This document shows, piece by piece, positions 35,007 through 44,984 of a stretch of 64,000 nucleotides of DNA. The notes under the pieces were generated by a model. That model saw nothing but the letters and a program-made list of their open reading frames with translations, was not told where the DNA came from and ran no database searches. The stretch's first letter is position 1, and every line of letters begins with the position of its first letter. Where the stretch lies: contig NZ_PJRO01000001.1 of the NCBI RefSeq assembly GCF_002858745.1, forward strand, positions 496,001 through 560,000, in the 5' to 3' direction. Position numbers and translations under genes: made by a program. The stretch comes from Mesorhizobium loti. GTDB taxonomy: Bacteria; Pseudomonadota; Alphaproteobacteria; Rhizobiales; Rhizobiaceae.

Positions 35007-35798
35007 ATGAAGTCACGCCGCCGCATTTATGAAGGCAAGGCCAAGATCCTTTACGAAGGACCGGAGCCTGGAACGCTGATCCAGTTCTTCAAGGACGACG
35101 CGACTGCGTTCAACAAGAAGAAGCACGAAGTGGTCGACGGCAAGGGCGTGCTCAACAACCGTATTTCCGAGCACATCTTCAACCATCTCAACCGCATGGG
35201 CATCCCGACCCATTTCATCCGCCGGCTCAACATGCGCGAGCAGCTGATCAAGGAAGTCGAGATCATTCCGCTGGAAGTGGTGGTGCGCAACGTCGCCGCC
35301 GGCTCGCTGTCCAAGCGGCTTGGCATCGAAGAAGGCACAGTGCTGCCGCGCTCGATCATCGAATTCTATTACAAGGCCGATGCGTTGGACGATCCGATGG
35401 TGTCGGAAGAGCACATCACGGCCTTCGGCTGGGCAAGCCCGCAGGAAATCGACGACATCATGGCGCTGGCCATCCGCGTCAACGATTTCCTTTCCGGCCT
35501 GTTCCTCGGCGTCGGCATCCAGCTCGTCGATTTCAAGATCGAATGCGGCCGCCTGTTCGAAGGCGACATGATGCGTATCGTCGTGGCCGACGAGATTTCA
35601 CCCGACTCGTGCCGTTTGTGGGATGTCGCCACCCAGGACAAGCTGGACAAAGACCGTTTCCGGCGCGACATGGGTGGGCTGGTCGAGGCCTACCAGGAAG
35701 TGGCACGCCGTCTCGGCATCATGAACGAGAACGAGCCGCAGCGCCCGACAGGGCCGGTCCTCGTTGCCTCCAGCGTCCCGAAGGACACTAAGCACTAA
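35007..35798 (+). CDS. purC: Phosphoribosylaminoimidazole-succinocarboxamide (SAICAR) synthetase
   Basis: The 263-residue ATP-grasp-like enzyme begins [20 protein letters not shown]. Typical segments are [64 protein letters not shown] and [14 protein letters not shown]. It joins CAIR and aspartate in purine synthesis. It is the first gene of purC-purS-purQ. The ATG at 35007 is chosen by homology; upstream in-frame ATGs lack support. Confidence 0.97.
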   Translation: MKSRRRIYEGKAKILYEGPEPGTLIQFFKDDATAFNKKKHEVVDGKGVLNNRISEHIFNHLNRMGIPTHFIRRLNMREQLIKEVEIIPLEVVVRNVAAGSLSKRLGIEEGTVLPRSIIEFYYKADALDDPMVSEEHITAFGWASPQEIDDIMALAIRVNDFLSGLFLGVGIQLVDFKIECGRLFEGDMMRIVVADEISPDSCRLWDVATQDKLDKDRFRRDMGGLVEAYQEVARRLGIMNENEPQRPTGPVLVASSVPKDTKH

Positions 35799-35912
35799 GA
35801 CGACACACCGCGCCGGCTTCTTTATCCGAAGGCGGCGCATCTGGCTCCAGGAGGCAGTTTCCGCCGGAGCCGACCAACGACCACCAAACGACGACAACGA
35901 GGATTGCATAGC

Positions 35913-36155
35913 GTGATCAAGGCCCGCGTCACCGTAACCCTGAAGAATGGCGTGCTCGACCCACAGGGCAAGGCGATCGAACATGCGCTCGGCGGCCTCG
36001 GCTTCGATGGCGTCGGCCAGGTACGCCAGGGCAAGGTGTTCGACATCGAGCTCGATGGCTCCGACAAGGCCAAGGCCGAAACCGCACTCAAGGCCATGTG
36101 CGACAAGCTCCTGGCCAACACTGTGATCGAGAATTACGCGGTGGAGATCGCCTGA
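35913..36155 (+). CDS. purS: FGAM synthetase subunit PurS
   Basis: The 80-residue protein begins (GTG) [20 protein letters not shown], then [20 protein letters not shown], the PurS fold. It bridges PurL and PurQ in the three-subunit FGAM synthetase of bacteria with small PurL. The GTG start at 35913 is favoured over a TTG at 35904 because homologues start MIKARV. One base separates its stop from the purQ start. Confidence 0.95.
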   Translation: MIKARVTVTLKNGVLDPQGKAIEHALGGLGFDGVGQVRQGKVFDIELDGSDKAKAETALKAMCDKLLANTVIENYAVEIA

Positions 36156-36156
36156 G

Positions 36157-36825
36157 GTGAAAACAGCCGTCGTCCTGCTCCCCGGCCTCAATCGCGATCG
36201 AGACATGATCGCGGCGCTGACCAAGATCTCCGGCACGGCGCCTGCCACCGTCTGGCAAACCGACACCGAAATTCCCGATGTCGACCTGATCGCCATTCCG
36301 GGCGGCTTCTCCTTCGGCGACTATCTGCGCTGTGGGGCGATCGCGGCACGTTCGCCGGTGATGCGGGCGGTAGCCGAGAAAGCTGCCAAGGGCGTGATGG
36401 TGGTGGGCGTCTGCAATGGCTTCCAGATCCTGGTCGAAGCGGGCCTCTTGCCAGGAGCGCTGATGCGCAACGCCTCGCTGAAGTTCGTTTGCCGTGAGGT
36501 CAAGCTGCAGGTCACCAACGCCAACACGACCTTTACCCGCGGCTACCAGCCCAACCAGATCATCCGCTGCCCGGTCGCGCACCATGACGGCAACTATTTT
36601 GCCGAAGCTGACGCGCTTGCCCGCATCGAGGGTGAAGGGCGCGTTGTGTTCCGCTATGCCGAAGGCACCAACCCGAATGGCTCGATGAACGACATTGCGG
36701 GCATCATCAATGACAAGGGCAATGTGCTCGGCCTGATGCCGCATCCCGAAAACCTGATCGAGGCGGCGCATGGTGGCAGCGACGGCCGCGCTCTTTTCGA
36801 AGGCGCACTGGGCATCGCGGCCTGA
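36157..36825 (+). CDS. purQ: FGAM synthetase glutaminase subunit PurQ
   Basis: The 222-residue class I glutamine amidotransferase starts with [23 protein letters not shown]. It contains [18 protein letters not shown], the nucleophile Cys in [19 protein letters not shown], and the triad His/Glu in [15 protein letters not shown]. It supplies ammonia to PurL, encoded separately at 41343. Tight spacing with purS indicates translational linkage. Confidence 0.97.
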   Translation: MKTAVVLLPGLNRDRDMIAALTKISGTAPATVWQTDTEIPDVDLIAIPGGFSFGDYLRCGAIAARSPVMRAVAEKAAKGVMVVGVCNGFQILVEAGLLPGALMRNASLKFVCREVKLQVTNANTTFTRGYQPNQIIRCPVAHHDGNYFAEADALARIEGEGRVVFRYAEGTNPNGSMNDIAGIINDKGNVLGLMPHPENLIEAAHGGSDGRALFEGALGIAA

Positions 36826-36879
36826 GCCATCTCTTCCGACATCGACCAGATCTCATCTCGACTTGGGGAAGCCGAAACG

Positions 36880-37299
36880 ATGAATGCAGCAAAGATGGCC
36901 GTCCGTTTCGGTTTCGTCGCCCTGGCAGGCGTCGCGCTGGCGGCCTGCCAGTCGAAGTCTTACAATTCCGCACCAAGCGGCGGCGGCAAAAGCGCTTCGC
37001 TGCGCGCCATGGAACAGGTAGCGATCGCTGCGCACAAGTGCTGGATCGCTTCGAAAGATCCGGCTTTCAAATCCTACCAGATGGCCAATGAGCTGAACAA
37101 TTTCGGCGGCACGCCGCGTTTCCTGCTGGTGCCGGCCAAACACTATGGCGGCAAGCCACTGCTGGTGGTGCAGGCACGCGGCAATTCCAATCGTGTCGAA
37201 GTGTTCGGCCCCCTGATGAGTGACCCGCTGTCAGGCCGAATCGGTTCCGATATCGCGCGTTGGCAGACCGGCAACGGCGACTGCGGCGCCAAGGCATAG
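36880..37299 (+). CDS. Putative lipoprotein
   Basis: The 139-residue protein has a lipoprotein signal peptide ending in the lipobox LAAC (MNAAKMAVRFGFVALAGVAL then AAC). The mature part, with HKCWIASKDPAFKSYQMANELN and RFLLVPAKHYGGKPLLVVQA, resembles uncharacterised rhizobial lipoproteins. It has two further Cys that could pair. It follows purQ by 54 bp, and the next gene starts 14 bp after its stop. Confidence 0.75.
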   Translation: MNAAKMAVRFGFVALAGVALAACQSKSYNSAPSGGGKSASLRAMEQVAIAAHKCWIASKDPAFKSYQMANELNNFGGTPRFLLVPAKHYGGKPLLVVQARGNSNRVEVFGPLMSDPLSGRIGSDIARWQTGNGDCGAKA

Positions 37300-37313
37300 G
37301 CATAGATCGCCTG

Positions 37314-37961
37314 ATGGGGCGTTTCCTGCAGATTGCCGGACTAGCAGTAGGCCTTGCTGGCCTGATCCTGCAATTCGCGATCACCATCCCGGCTTCGATG
37401 GCAGCAGGCCGCAGCCTGCTCGGCTCGATCGTGTTCTATTTCAGCTTCTTCACCATCCTCACCAACATCGCCGCGGTGTTGGTGCATGTCGCACTGTTGT
37501 CGTCAACGAGCCATGCCTGGGTATCGGCTTTTGCGTCTCCGCGCCTGCGTGGAGGTGTGGCGGTGGCGATCAGCGTCGTCGCCATTGTCTATCTCGTCGT
37601 GCTGGCACCGCTGTGGCGGCCGCAGGGGATGTTCCTGCTCTGCGACATACTGCTTCATTACGCAGCGCCGGTGCTGTTCGTGCTGTGGTGGCTGACGGCA
37701 GGTGCCAAAGGCACGTCCCGCTGGAGCGACATTGCCGCGTGGCTTGTTTATCCGGTGTTTTACATCGCCTACACACTTGCTCGCGCGCCTTTCGCGGGCG
37801 AAGTGCCCTACCCGTTTCTTGATGCCGGCAAGAACGGTTATGTCGGAGTAGCGGCCTCAACGTTTGGCGTTGCGGCACTCTTCGTGGTCCTTGGCGTCTG
37901 CTTCGTCGCCGCGGACAAAGTTATCGGCCGCCGTCGTGCCGGCAAGGCGCAGACGAACTAG
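37314..37961 (+). CDS. Pr6Pr family membrane protein
   Basis: The 215-residue protein has about six transmembrane helices: IAGLAVGLAGLILQFAITIP, FYFSFFTILTNIAAVLVHVA, VAVAISVVAIVYLVVLAPLW, HYAAPVLFVLWWLTAG, WLVYPVFYIAYTLARAP and VAALFVVLGVCFVAAD. FTILTNIAA, LLHYAAPVLF and YPVFYIAYTLARA match Pr6Pr (FAR-17a/AIG1-like) proteins, of unknown biochemical role. The ATG at 37314 avoids overlap with the lipoprotein gene. Its TAG stop lies in an intergenic repeat. Confidence 0.82.
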   Translation: MGRFLQIAGLAVGLAGLILQFAITIPASMAAGRSLLGSIVFYFSFFTILTNIAAVLVHVALLSSTSHAWVSAFASPRLRGGVAVAISVVAIVYLVVLAPLWRPQGMFLLCDILLHYAAPVLFVLWWLTAGAKGTSRWSDIAAWLVYPVFYIAYTLARAPFAGEVPYPFLDAGKNGYVGVAASTFGVAALFVVLGVCFVAADKVIGRRRAGKAQTN

Positions 37962-38061
37962 AGTAATTCCAGGAAAAGTGTGTGCGGTTTTCCGCCAAGA
38001 ATTGCATAAAACAAAGAGTTAGAGCGTTTCCGCGTTTCCGTGAAAAACGGAAACGCTCTAG
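37958..38061 (+). repeat. RIME-like intergenic repeat, family A copy 4
   Basis: This ~104-bp copy keeps both palindromes: GTAATTCC...GGAATTGC-type arms (here GAATTGC) and AGAGCGTTTCCG...CGGAAACGCTCT. The central junction is AAAACAAAGAGTTAGAGC. The first CTAG contains the TAG stop of the Pr6Pr-like gene. Confidence 0.88.
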
Positions 38062-38091
38062 GAATCGCCCCGATCACATAATGGCGCGGGT

Positions 38092-38289
38092 TCACTTCGT
38101 CCTTGGGCGCCGCGGCATGCCGAGTTCGGCAAGATGCTTGTCGCCGAGCTCCATCAAGCCACGACGCGTGAGCTGATGCTGCGGCAGTGCATTCCACCAA
38201 CGCAACGGCCGTTCAAACAGCTTCACGACAGCCGAAAGTGCCGGCCCTGTTGAACGAATTGGCGCCGGATATCTCTTTTTCCGTTCCAT
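38092..38289 (-). CDS. DUF1127 (YjiS-like) mini-protein
   Basis: The 65-residue basic protein begins MERKKRYPAPIRSTGPALSA. The second half, RRGLMELGDKHLAELGMPRR, is a DUF1127-like helix pair. Proteins of this family in alphaproteobacteria have been linked to phosphate/carbon metabolism and RNA turnover. It lies 32 bp downstream of a second DUF1127 gene on the same strand. Confidence 0.7.
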   Translation of the reverse strand: MERKKRYPAPIRSTGPALSAVVKLFERPLRWWNALPQHQLTRRGLMELGDKHLAELGMPRRPRTK

Positions 38290-38321
38290 ACTGCCCTCGA
38301 TCTCAAAACAGGCTTCGCCGC

Positions 38322-38471
38322 TCACTCGAAAAAGGGACGCATCCCTTCTTGATGAGCATCGGCACGGGAAATGCCGATATCCTTCAATTGTTCGTCCGTC
38401 ATTTCGAGCAATGCCATGCGGCTGCGACGGCGCTCCAGCGCTCGCGACAACCAGGTCACGAATGAGGTCAT
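38322..38471 (-). CDS. DUF1127 family mini-protein
   Basis: The 49-residue protein MTSFVTWLSRALERRRSRMA... continues LLEMTDEQLKDIGISRADAH, the textbook DUF1127 sequence. It is strongly basic in the middle and has an acidic C-terminus. The promoter region is shared with the divergent MocR-type regulator at 38667 and contains several ATTGTC-like half-sites. Confidence 0.88.
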   Translation of the reverse strand: MTSFVTWLSRALERRRSRMALLEMTDEQLKDIGISRADAHQEGMRPFFE

Positions 38472-38539
38472 CTTTACTGTGATGCGCCGACCGAAACCCG
38501 AGAGGTCAGACGGCTGGTCGATATGGACACCTGAAGACG

Positions 38540-38678
38540 ATTGTCTCCGATAAATTGTCTCTATTGCACTCGTCATAGCAGCACCGTTGTCACAATTTCC
38601 GCGACAATCGCGGTGCAATGCATATGTATTGACTCCATGATTGATACAATATACCAAATTGTCACCATGACAAATTGG
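38540..38678 (+). promoter_or_regulatory. Candidate MocR operator cluster
   Basis: Two direct ATTGTCTC sites lie at 38540 and 38554, and further TTGTC/GACAA half-sites near 38586 and 38603. An almost perfect palindrome, CCAAATTGTCA-3 nt-TGACAAATTGG (38654-38678, one mismatch), overlaps the regulator's ATG. This suggests autoregulation and possibly control of the divergent DUF1127 gene. Confidence 0.6.
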
Positions 38679-40088
38679 CTCCCTGACCTTTCCACCGGTA
38701 CCGGCCCGCTGTATCAGCGCCTTGCCGACCGTATCGAGGCCGACATCGACCGTGGCGTGCTCGGCGCCGGCACAAAATTGCCTCCCCAGCGCGACCTTGC
38801 CTACGACATCGGCGCCACTGTCGGCACCATCGGTCGTGCCTATCAGTTGCTGCGCGAGCGCGGCCTGGTAAGCGGCGAAGTCGGTCGCGGCACCTATGTG
38901 CTCAAGCGGCATTCCGACAGCACACAGCAAGACGATGCGATTCCCCTGCCTGCTCATCCGGAAGGAACGCGCCTCGCCGTGGCGCCGGCTGGAAAGCTGC
39001 GCCTCGACAGCACGGCAGCACCTGACAGCGGCCAGGGCAGCGCCATTACCGAGCTTTTGTCGCAGATCACGCGCGACCATGCCTATGAGATCGCCAGCTA
39101 CACGCGCGATTTCCCACAGCGCTGGATGGATGCCGGCAGCCTCTGGCTTGCCCGCAGCGGCTTTCGTCCTGCCCCTGACAGCATCGTGCCGACACTCGGC
39201 ACGCATGCGGCGGTGATGGCCGCAATCGCAGCGCTGACCGCGCCCGGCGACTATATCGCTTTCGAACACCTCACCTATTCGCAGGTATCACGCAGCGCAG
39301 GGCTGGTCGGGCGACGGATCGCACTGGTCGGTTCCGACGCCGAGGGCATCGATCCGGAAGACTTCGAGCGAGTCTGCGCGCAGAAACATCCCAGGATGAT
39401 GTTCCTGATGCCGACCGTGCAAAACCCGACGCTGGCAACAATCGATGTCGGCCGCCGCCGCGATATCGCGCTGATCGCCCGCGAATACAATGTGCTGCTG
39501 ATCGAAGACGATCTCTATGGCGGGCTTACCGACGACAAGACACCGCTGCTTGCAGAATTCGCACCGGAACGCACCATTGTGGCCAGTGGCCTGTCGAAAT
39601 CAGTGTCGGCAGGTGTCCGTGGCGGTTGGCTTTCCTGTCCGCCTGCCTACCGGCATCGCATCCAGGTGGCACACAAGATGCTGACCGGCGGCATGCCCTT
39701 CCTGCTCGCCGAAGTCGGCTCCAGGCTGGTGCTGTCGGGCAAGGCGCATGAAATCCGTCGCGACAGCATTGCGGAGATCAACGCGCGCATTGCCATCGTA
39801 CGCGAAAAGCTCGCCGGCTTTGCCTTCCAGGCGCGGGACAATGTGCCTTTCGTCTGGCTCACTTTGCCTGACCCCTGGCTTTCGGGCACCTTCAAGAACG
39901 CATCATTCGAGAACGGCGTGCTGCTCGACGACGAAGACGAGTTCAAGGCCGGCCGATCGGAGCAGGTCTTCCATGCTGTGCGCTTCGGCATCTCGGCGCC
40001 AGGCCCGCGTGCCGATGTCGCGCGCGGTGTCGAGATCATCCGCAGGCTGCTCGAAGAAGGCCGCGCCGGTTACGATTCCTTCGGCTGA
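38667..40088 (+). CDS. MocR-type GntR regulator with aminotransferase domain
   Basis: The 473-residue protein has an N-terminal GntR winged helix (GPLYQRLADRIEADIDRGVL, LPPQRDLAYDIGATVGTIGRAYQLLRERGLV, GEVGRGTYV). A fold-type I aminotransferase-like domain follows, with FLMPTVQNPTLATIDVGRRR, the PLP-nitrogen Asp in LLIEDDLYGGL, and the Schiff-base Lys in IVASGLSKSVSAGVRGGW. MocR regulators sense PLP-linked amino compounds. The ATG at 38667 fits the family N-terminus; an earlier in-frame ATG at 38637 is possible. Confidence 0.9.
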   Translation: MTNWLPDLSTGTGPLYQRLADRIEADIDRGVLGAGTKLPPQRDLAYDIGATVGTIGRAYQLLRERGLVSGEVGRGTYVLKRHSDSTQQDDAIPLPAHPEGTRLAVAPAGKLRLDSTAAPDSGQGSAITELLSQITRDHAYEIASYTRDFPQRWMDAGSLWLARSGFRPAPDSIVPTLGTHAAVMAAIAALTAPGDYIAFEHLTYSQVSRSAGLVGRRIALVGSDAEGIDPEDFERVCAQKHPRMMFLMPTVQNPTLATIDVGRRRDIALIAREYNVLLIEDDLYGGLTDDKTPLLAEFAPERTIVASGLSKSVSAGVRGGWLSCPPAYRHRIQVAHKMLTGGMPFLLAEVGSRLVLSGKAHEIRRDSIAEINARIAIVREKLAGFAFQARDNVPFVWLTLPDPWLSGTFKNASFENGVLLDDEDEFKAGRSEQVFHAVRFGISAPGPRADVARGVEIIRRLLEEGRAGYDSFG

Positions 40089-40097
40089 AGGCCGTCT

Positions 40098-40553
40098 TCA
40101 GTCCGTGATCGGTGCTGCGTGTGCTTCCGCATTGCCGGCAGCCGCAAGGCGATCCAGCGTTGCAACCAGTCCTGCCGTATCTGGGCAGATCTGCAAGGAC
40201 GTCATCTTGCCCCAGGCCAGATGCACGGCGTGAATACCGCGATTGTAGGTGCGCACGCCATCCGTACCGCTGTTGGTTTCCAGCCAATTCACAATGGCCA
40301 ACGTATTCCATGGCGACCCGCTGACGGCGATCCGATCCAGGTCGAAATGCAGGTCCGGCAGCAGGCGGTAGAGGCGTTCGTACCATTCTTTCGTCTTCGG
40401 CAAGGAGGTGCGCACGCCTGAAAGCGCGTGTCCTTCACCGAGGAAACGATGCTCGAAACGCGACGCGAAGCCCGCGAGCACGGGGCCTGCATCGCCCTTG
40501 TTCACGCTGTCGAACAGAGAGCGAATCCGCGCACGAACGATTGCATGGTACAT
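40098..40553 (-). CDS. NTF2-like (SnoaL-type) protein
   Basis: The 151-residue protein begins MYHAIVRARIRSLFDSVNKG. ASRFEHRFLGEGHALSGVRTS, WYERLYRLLPDLHFDLDRIAVSGSPWNTLAIVNW and THE-like strand residues near YNRGIHAVHLAWGKMTSL match the cone-shaped NTF2/SnoaL fold. The ligand or reaction is unknown. It is divergent from the HxlR-type regulator at 40724, which probably controls it. Confidence 0.82.
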   Translation of the reverse strand: MYHAIVRARIRSLFDSVNKGDAGPVLAGFASRFEHRFLGEGHALSGVRTSLPKTKEWYERLYRLLPDLHFDLDRIAVSGSPWNTLAIVNWLETNSGTDGVRTYNRGIHAVHLAWGKMTSLQICPDTAGLVATLDRLAAAGNAEAHAAPITD

Positions 40554-40565
40554 GCCACCCTCCAG

Positions 40566-40666
40566 AACGGAATGCGATCAGGCTGAACCGGCATTCCGCT
40601 CTATCTCTTTGTTTTCCCGCGTGATCCTGTCCGAAAAGTCTGCAATTTTTCAGGATCACGTTATAG
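40566..40666 (-). repeat. RIME-like intergenic repeat, family B copy 2
   Basis: Two palindromes, CGGAATGC...GCATTCCG and CGTGATCCTG...CAGGATCACG, are joined by CTCTATCTCTTTGTTTT. It also contains TGTCCGAAAAGTCTGCAA as in copy 1. It lies in the divergent promoter region between the NTF2-like gene and its probable HxlR regulator; its right end TTATAG abuts the candidate operator. Confidence 0.78.
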
Positions 40667-40700
40667 TTCAATGATTGAACCTACTGCCTTGAGTTCAATC
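40666..40700 (+). promoter_or_regulatory. Candidate HxlR operator
   Basis: Perfect inverted repeat GTTCAAT-G-ATTGAAC (40666-40680) is followed by another GTTCAAT half-site at 40693-40699. It is placed 24-58 bp before the HxlR start and downstream of the divergent gene's promoter region, the usual location for HxlR autoregulation. Confidence 0.6.
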
Positions 40701-40723
40701 AGGCAACCCACTAGCCTGGGCGC

Positions 40724-41230
40724 ATGAAGAAAGTCAGCTTTGCCGAAATGCGCTGCTCCCTGGCGCGATCCCTTGAGATCATCGGAGACTGGTGGTCGCC
40801 GCTGATCATTCGCGACATCTATCTTGGCCTGGTACGCTTCGACGACATCGCGCTCAATCTCGGCATCTCGCGCAACCTGCTGACGCTCCGGCTGCGCCAT
40901 CTGGTTGAAGGCGGTGTAATCAAACGCACCGCCTATCAGAAGCGGCCCGTCCGTTTCGATTATCAGCTCACCGAGGCGGGGGAAGAGCTCGTTCCCATCC
41001 TCCTTGCCTTGACAGCGTGGGGCGACCATTGGGCCCAGCCGGAAGAAGGCCAGCCGATCCGGTTCCTGCACAAGCCCTGTGGCTGCAAACTCATGCCGAA
41101 GATTACCTGCTCTGCATGCGGAAAGACGGTAGCCGCATCCGATGTCACCGCCCTGCCCGGCCCCGGCGGTGCCGCCAGGGCCGGCACAATGGTGCTGGCA
41201 AAACGCCTCGCACAGGCCGCCCGGGCATAA
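40724..41230 (+). CDS. HxlR family regulator with C-terminal Cys cluster
   Basis: This 168-residue winged-helix regulator has SLEIIGDWWSPLIIRDIYLG, FDDIALNLGISRNLLTLRLRHL and YQLTEAGEELVPILLAL, the HxlR pattern. An unusual C-terminal extension carries CGCKLMPKITCSACG (four Cys), which could form a zinc ribbon or redox switch. It is divergent from the NTF2-like gene. The ATG at 40724 fits family starts. Confidence 0.87.
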   Translation: MKKVSFAEMRCSLARSLEIIGDWWSPLIIRDIYLGLVRFDDIALNLGISRNLLTLRLRHLVEGGVIKRTAYQKRPVRFDYQLTEAGEELVPILLALTAWGDHWAQPEEGQPIRFLHKPCGCKLMPKITCSACGKTVAASDVTALPGPGGAARAGTMVLAKRLAQAARA

Positions 41231-41342
41231 TCAGGGCAAACTGCCTGTGGCATGCGGCCATTTTTCTGAAATCGGCAGTGTCGCAGCGGCGACTGTTCGG
41301 CTATAGGGGCCCCAACACGCTCTCGGAGTTGCCCGCTGCACC

Positions 41343-43568
<2,226 letters not shown>

Positions 43569-43585
43569 ACAAGAAGGAACGTCCC

Positions 43586-43819
43586 ATGGCTATGGACTCC
43601 CACGATATCGAACGGCTGATCAAGGAAGGCATTCCGGACGCCAAGGTGACGATCCGCGATCTTGCCGGCGACGGTGACCACTATGCCGCCGAGGTCGTGG
43701 CCGAAAGCTTCCGCGGCAAGAACCGCGTGCAGCAGCACCAGATGGTCTACGATGCTCTGAAAGGTAACATGGGCGGTGTTCTGCACGCCCTCGCCCTGCA
43801 GACCAGCATCCCGGAATAA
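43586..43819 (+). CDS. BolA family protein
   Basis: The 77-residue protein begins MAMDSHDIERLIKEGIPDAK. VTIRDLAGDGDHYAAEVVAESFRGKNRVQQHQMVYDAL carries the BolA helix-turn-helix-like core and the conserved invariant His of the family. It binds monothiol glutaredoxin and a [2Fe-2S] cluster in iron handling. In related genomes grxD normally follows directly; here ~5.2 kb intervene. A hairpin GTCCTGCTG-5 nt-CAGCAGGAC at 43829-43851 follows, without a T-tract. Confidence 0.93.
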   Translation: MAMDSHDIERLIKEGIPDAKVTIRDLAGDGDHYAAEVVAESFRGKNRVQQHQMVYDALKGNMGGVLHALALQTSIPE

Positions 43820-43911
43820 TTATACCTTGTCCTGCTGGAGATCAGCAGGACTGCATTCCGCCCAACAGAAATTCTCCTCGAGCCTTGATTGCGTGTGCTC
43901 AGGCAGCGCCC

Positions 43912-44016
43912 TTAAGCAATTCCAGGAAAAGTGTGGAACGGTTTTCCGCCAAGAATTGCGTAAAAACAAAGAGTTAGAGCGTTCCTGCGTTTCCGAGAAA
44001 AACGGAAACGTGCTAG
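43912..44016 (+). repeat. RIME-like intergenic repeat, family A copy 5
   Basis: AAGCAATTCCAGGAAAAGTG, GAACGGTTTTCCGCCAAGAA, TTGCGTAAAAACAAAGAGTT, AGAGCGTTCCTGCGTTTCCG follow in order. The right end TGCTAGC contains the TAG stop (minus strand) of the permease gene. It sits exactly at the boundary where the ~5-kb segment separates bolA from grxD. Confidence 0.87.
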
Positions 44017-44984
44017 CGTCGCAGCGACCGACCGAAGTGTTTTTCCAGGTAAGCCTGGAGGAACTCCAGAACGATCGACAGGATCCAGTAGATCATCGAT
44101 GCGGTGATCAGCATCTCGATGTGGCGGAACTCGGTCTGGCCCTGAGTGCGAGCGAGATACATGATTTCCCAGACACCGACGACGGAGACCAGCGAGCTGT
44201 CCTTGAGCATCGCAATGAACTGATTGCCGGTCGGTGGGATGATGACGCGCATCGCTTGCGGCAGGATGACCAGCGCCATGGTCTGGCCGGAACTAAGCCC
44301 GAGTGCCGTGGCGCCCTCGCTCTGGCCGCGTGGGATGCTCTGGATGCCGGCGCGGAAAATCTCCGTCATGTAGGCGCCGTAACATAGCGCCAGCGCCAGG
44401 ATGCCTGCCGGCACCGCGCCGATCACATAGCCAACCTGCGGCAGGCCGAGATAGATGATGTAGATCTGCATCAAAAGCGGCAGGCCACGGAAAAGCGATG
44501 TGTAGAATGTCGCCAGGCCATAGACGACACCATTGCCCGTCAGTTTGGCAATTGCTCCGGCGAGTGCGATGACAGTGGCGATGACGATGGAAATCGCCGA
44601 AATGTAGAGCGTGGTGACAACGCCCTGGCTGATCAGGAAGCCGATTTTTTTGGCGATGAAGGCGAACGACAGGTCGAACGAGTAGAAAAACAACATCAGC
44701 AGCGCGAACAGCTCGATCCAAACGCCGACGATCTGCTGGCGACGCGGCAGCAACTGCAGGACTTTCCAGTTCACGGCGGCAATCAGGACAATCAGAGCCG
44801 CCGACAAGGTTTGTCCTGCCGTCGGATTGGCTTCCATCCAATCTGCCGAGGCGGGCATCAATGCCCCGACCCAGCTCGACTTTATACCCATTCCGTAGAG
44901 GCCGGCTGTCAGCAGCGCGAGAACGAAGGCGCTGACAGCGTGGCGCGTTGCCCGAGGATGGTTCAACAGCAGTCGACCGATCAC
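44013..44984 (-). CDS. Amino-acid-type ABC transporter permease
   Basis: The 323-residue His/Glu-family permease has an extra N-terminal region of ~3 membrane segments. The conserved core is ISQGVVTTLYISAISIVIATV, SLFRGLPLLMQIYIIYLGLP and the EAA-like loop GIQSIPRGQSEGATALGLSSGQ, ending PPTGNQFIAMLKDSSLVSVVG. Start GTG at 44984 overlaps the oxidase stop as GTGA. No ATPase gene is present beside it. It probably imports the amine or amino acid oxidised by the preceding enzyme, using the binding protein at 46370. Confidence 0.88.
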   Translation of the reverse strand: MIGRLLLNHPRATRHAVSAFVLALLTAGLYGMGIKSSWVGALMPASADWMEANPTAGQTLSAALIVLIAAVNWKVLQLLPRRQQIVGVWIELFALLMLFFYSFDLSFAFIAKKIGFLISQGVVTTLYISAISIVIATVIALAGAIAKLTGNGVVYGLATFYTSLFRGLPLLMQIYIIYLGLPQVGYVIGAVPAGILALALCYGAYMTEIFRAGIQSIPRGQSEGATALGLSSGQTMALVILPQAMRVIIPPTGNQFIAMLKDSSLVSVVGVWEIMYLARTQGQTEFRHIEMLITASMIYWILSIVLEFLQAYLEKHFGRSLRR

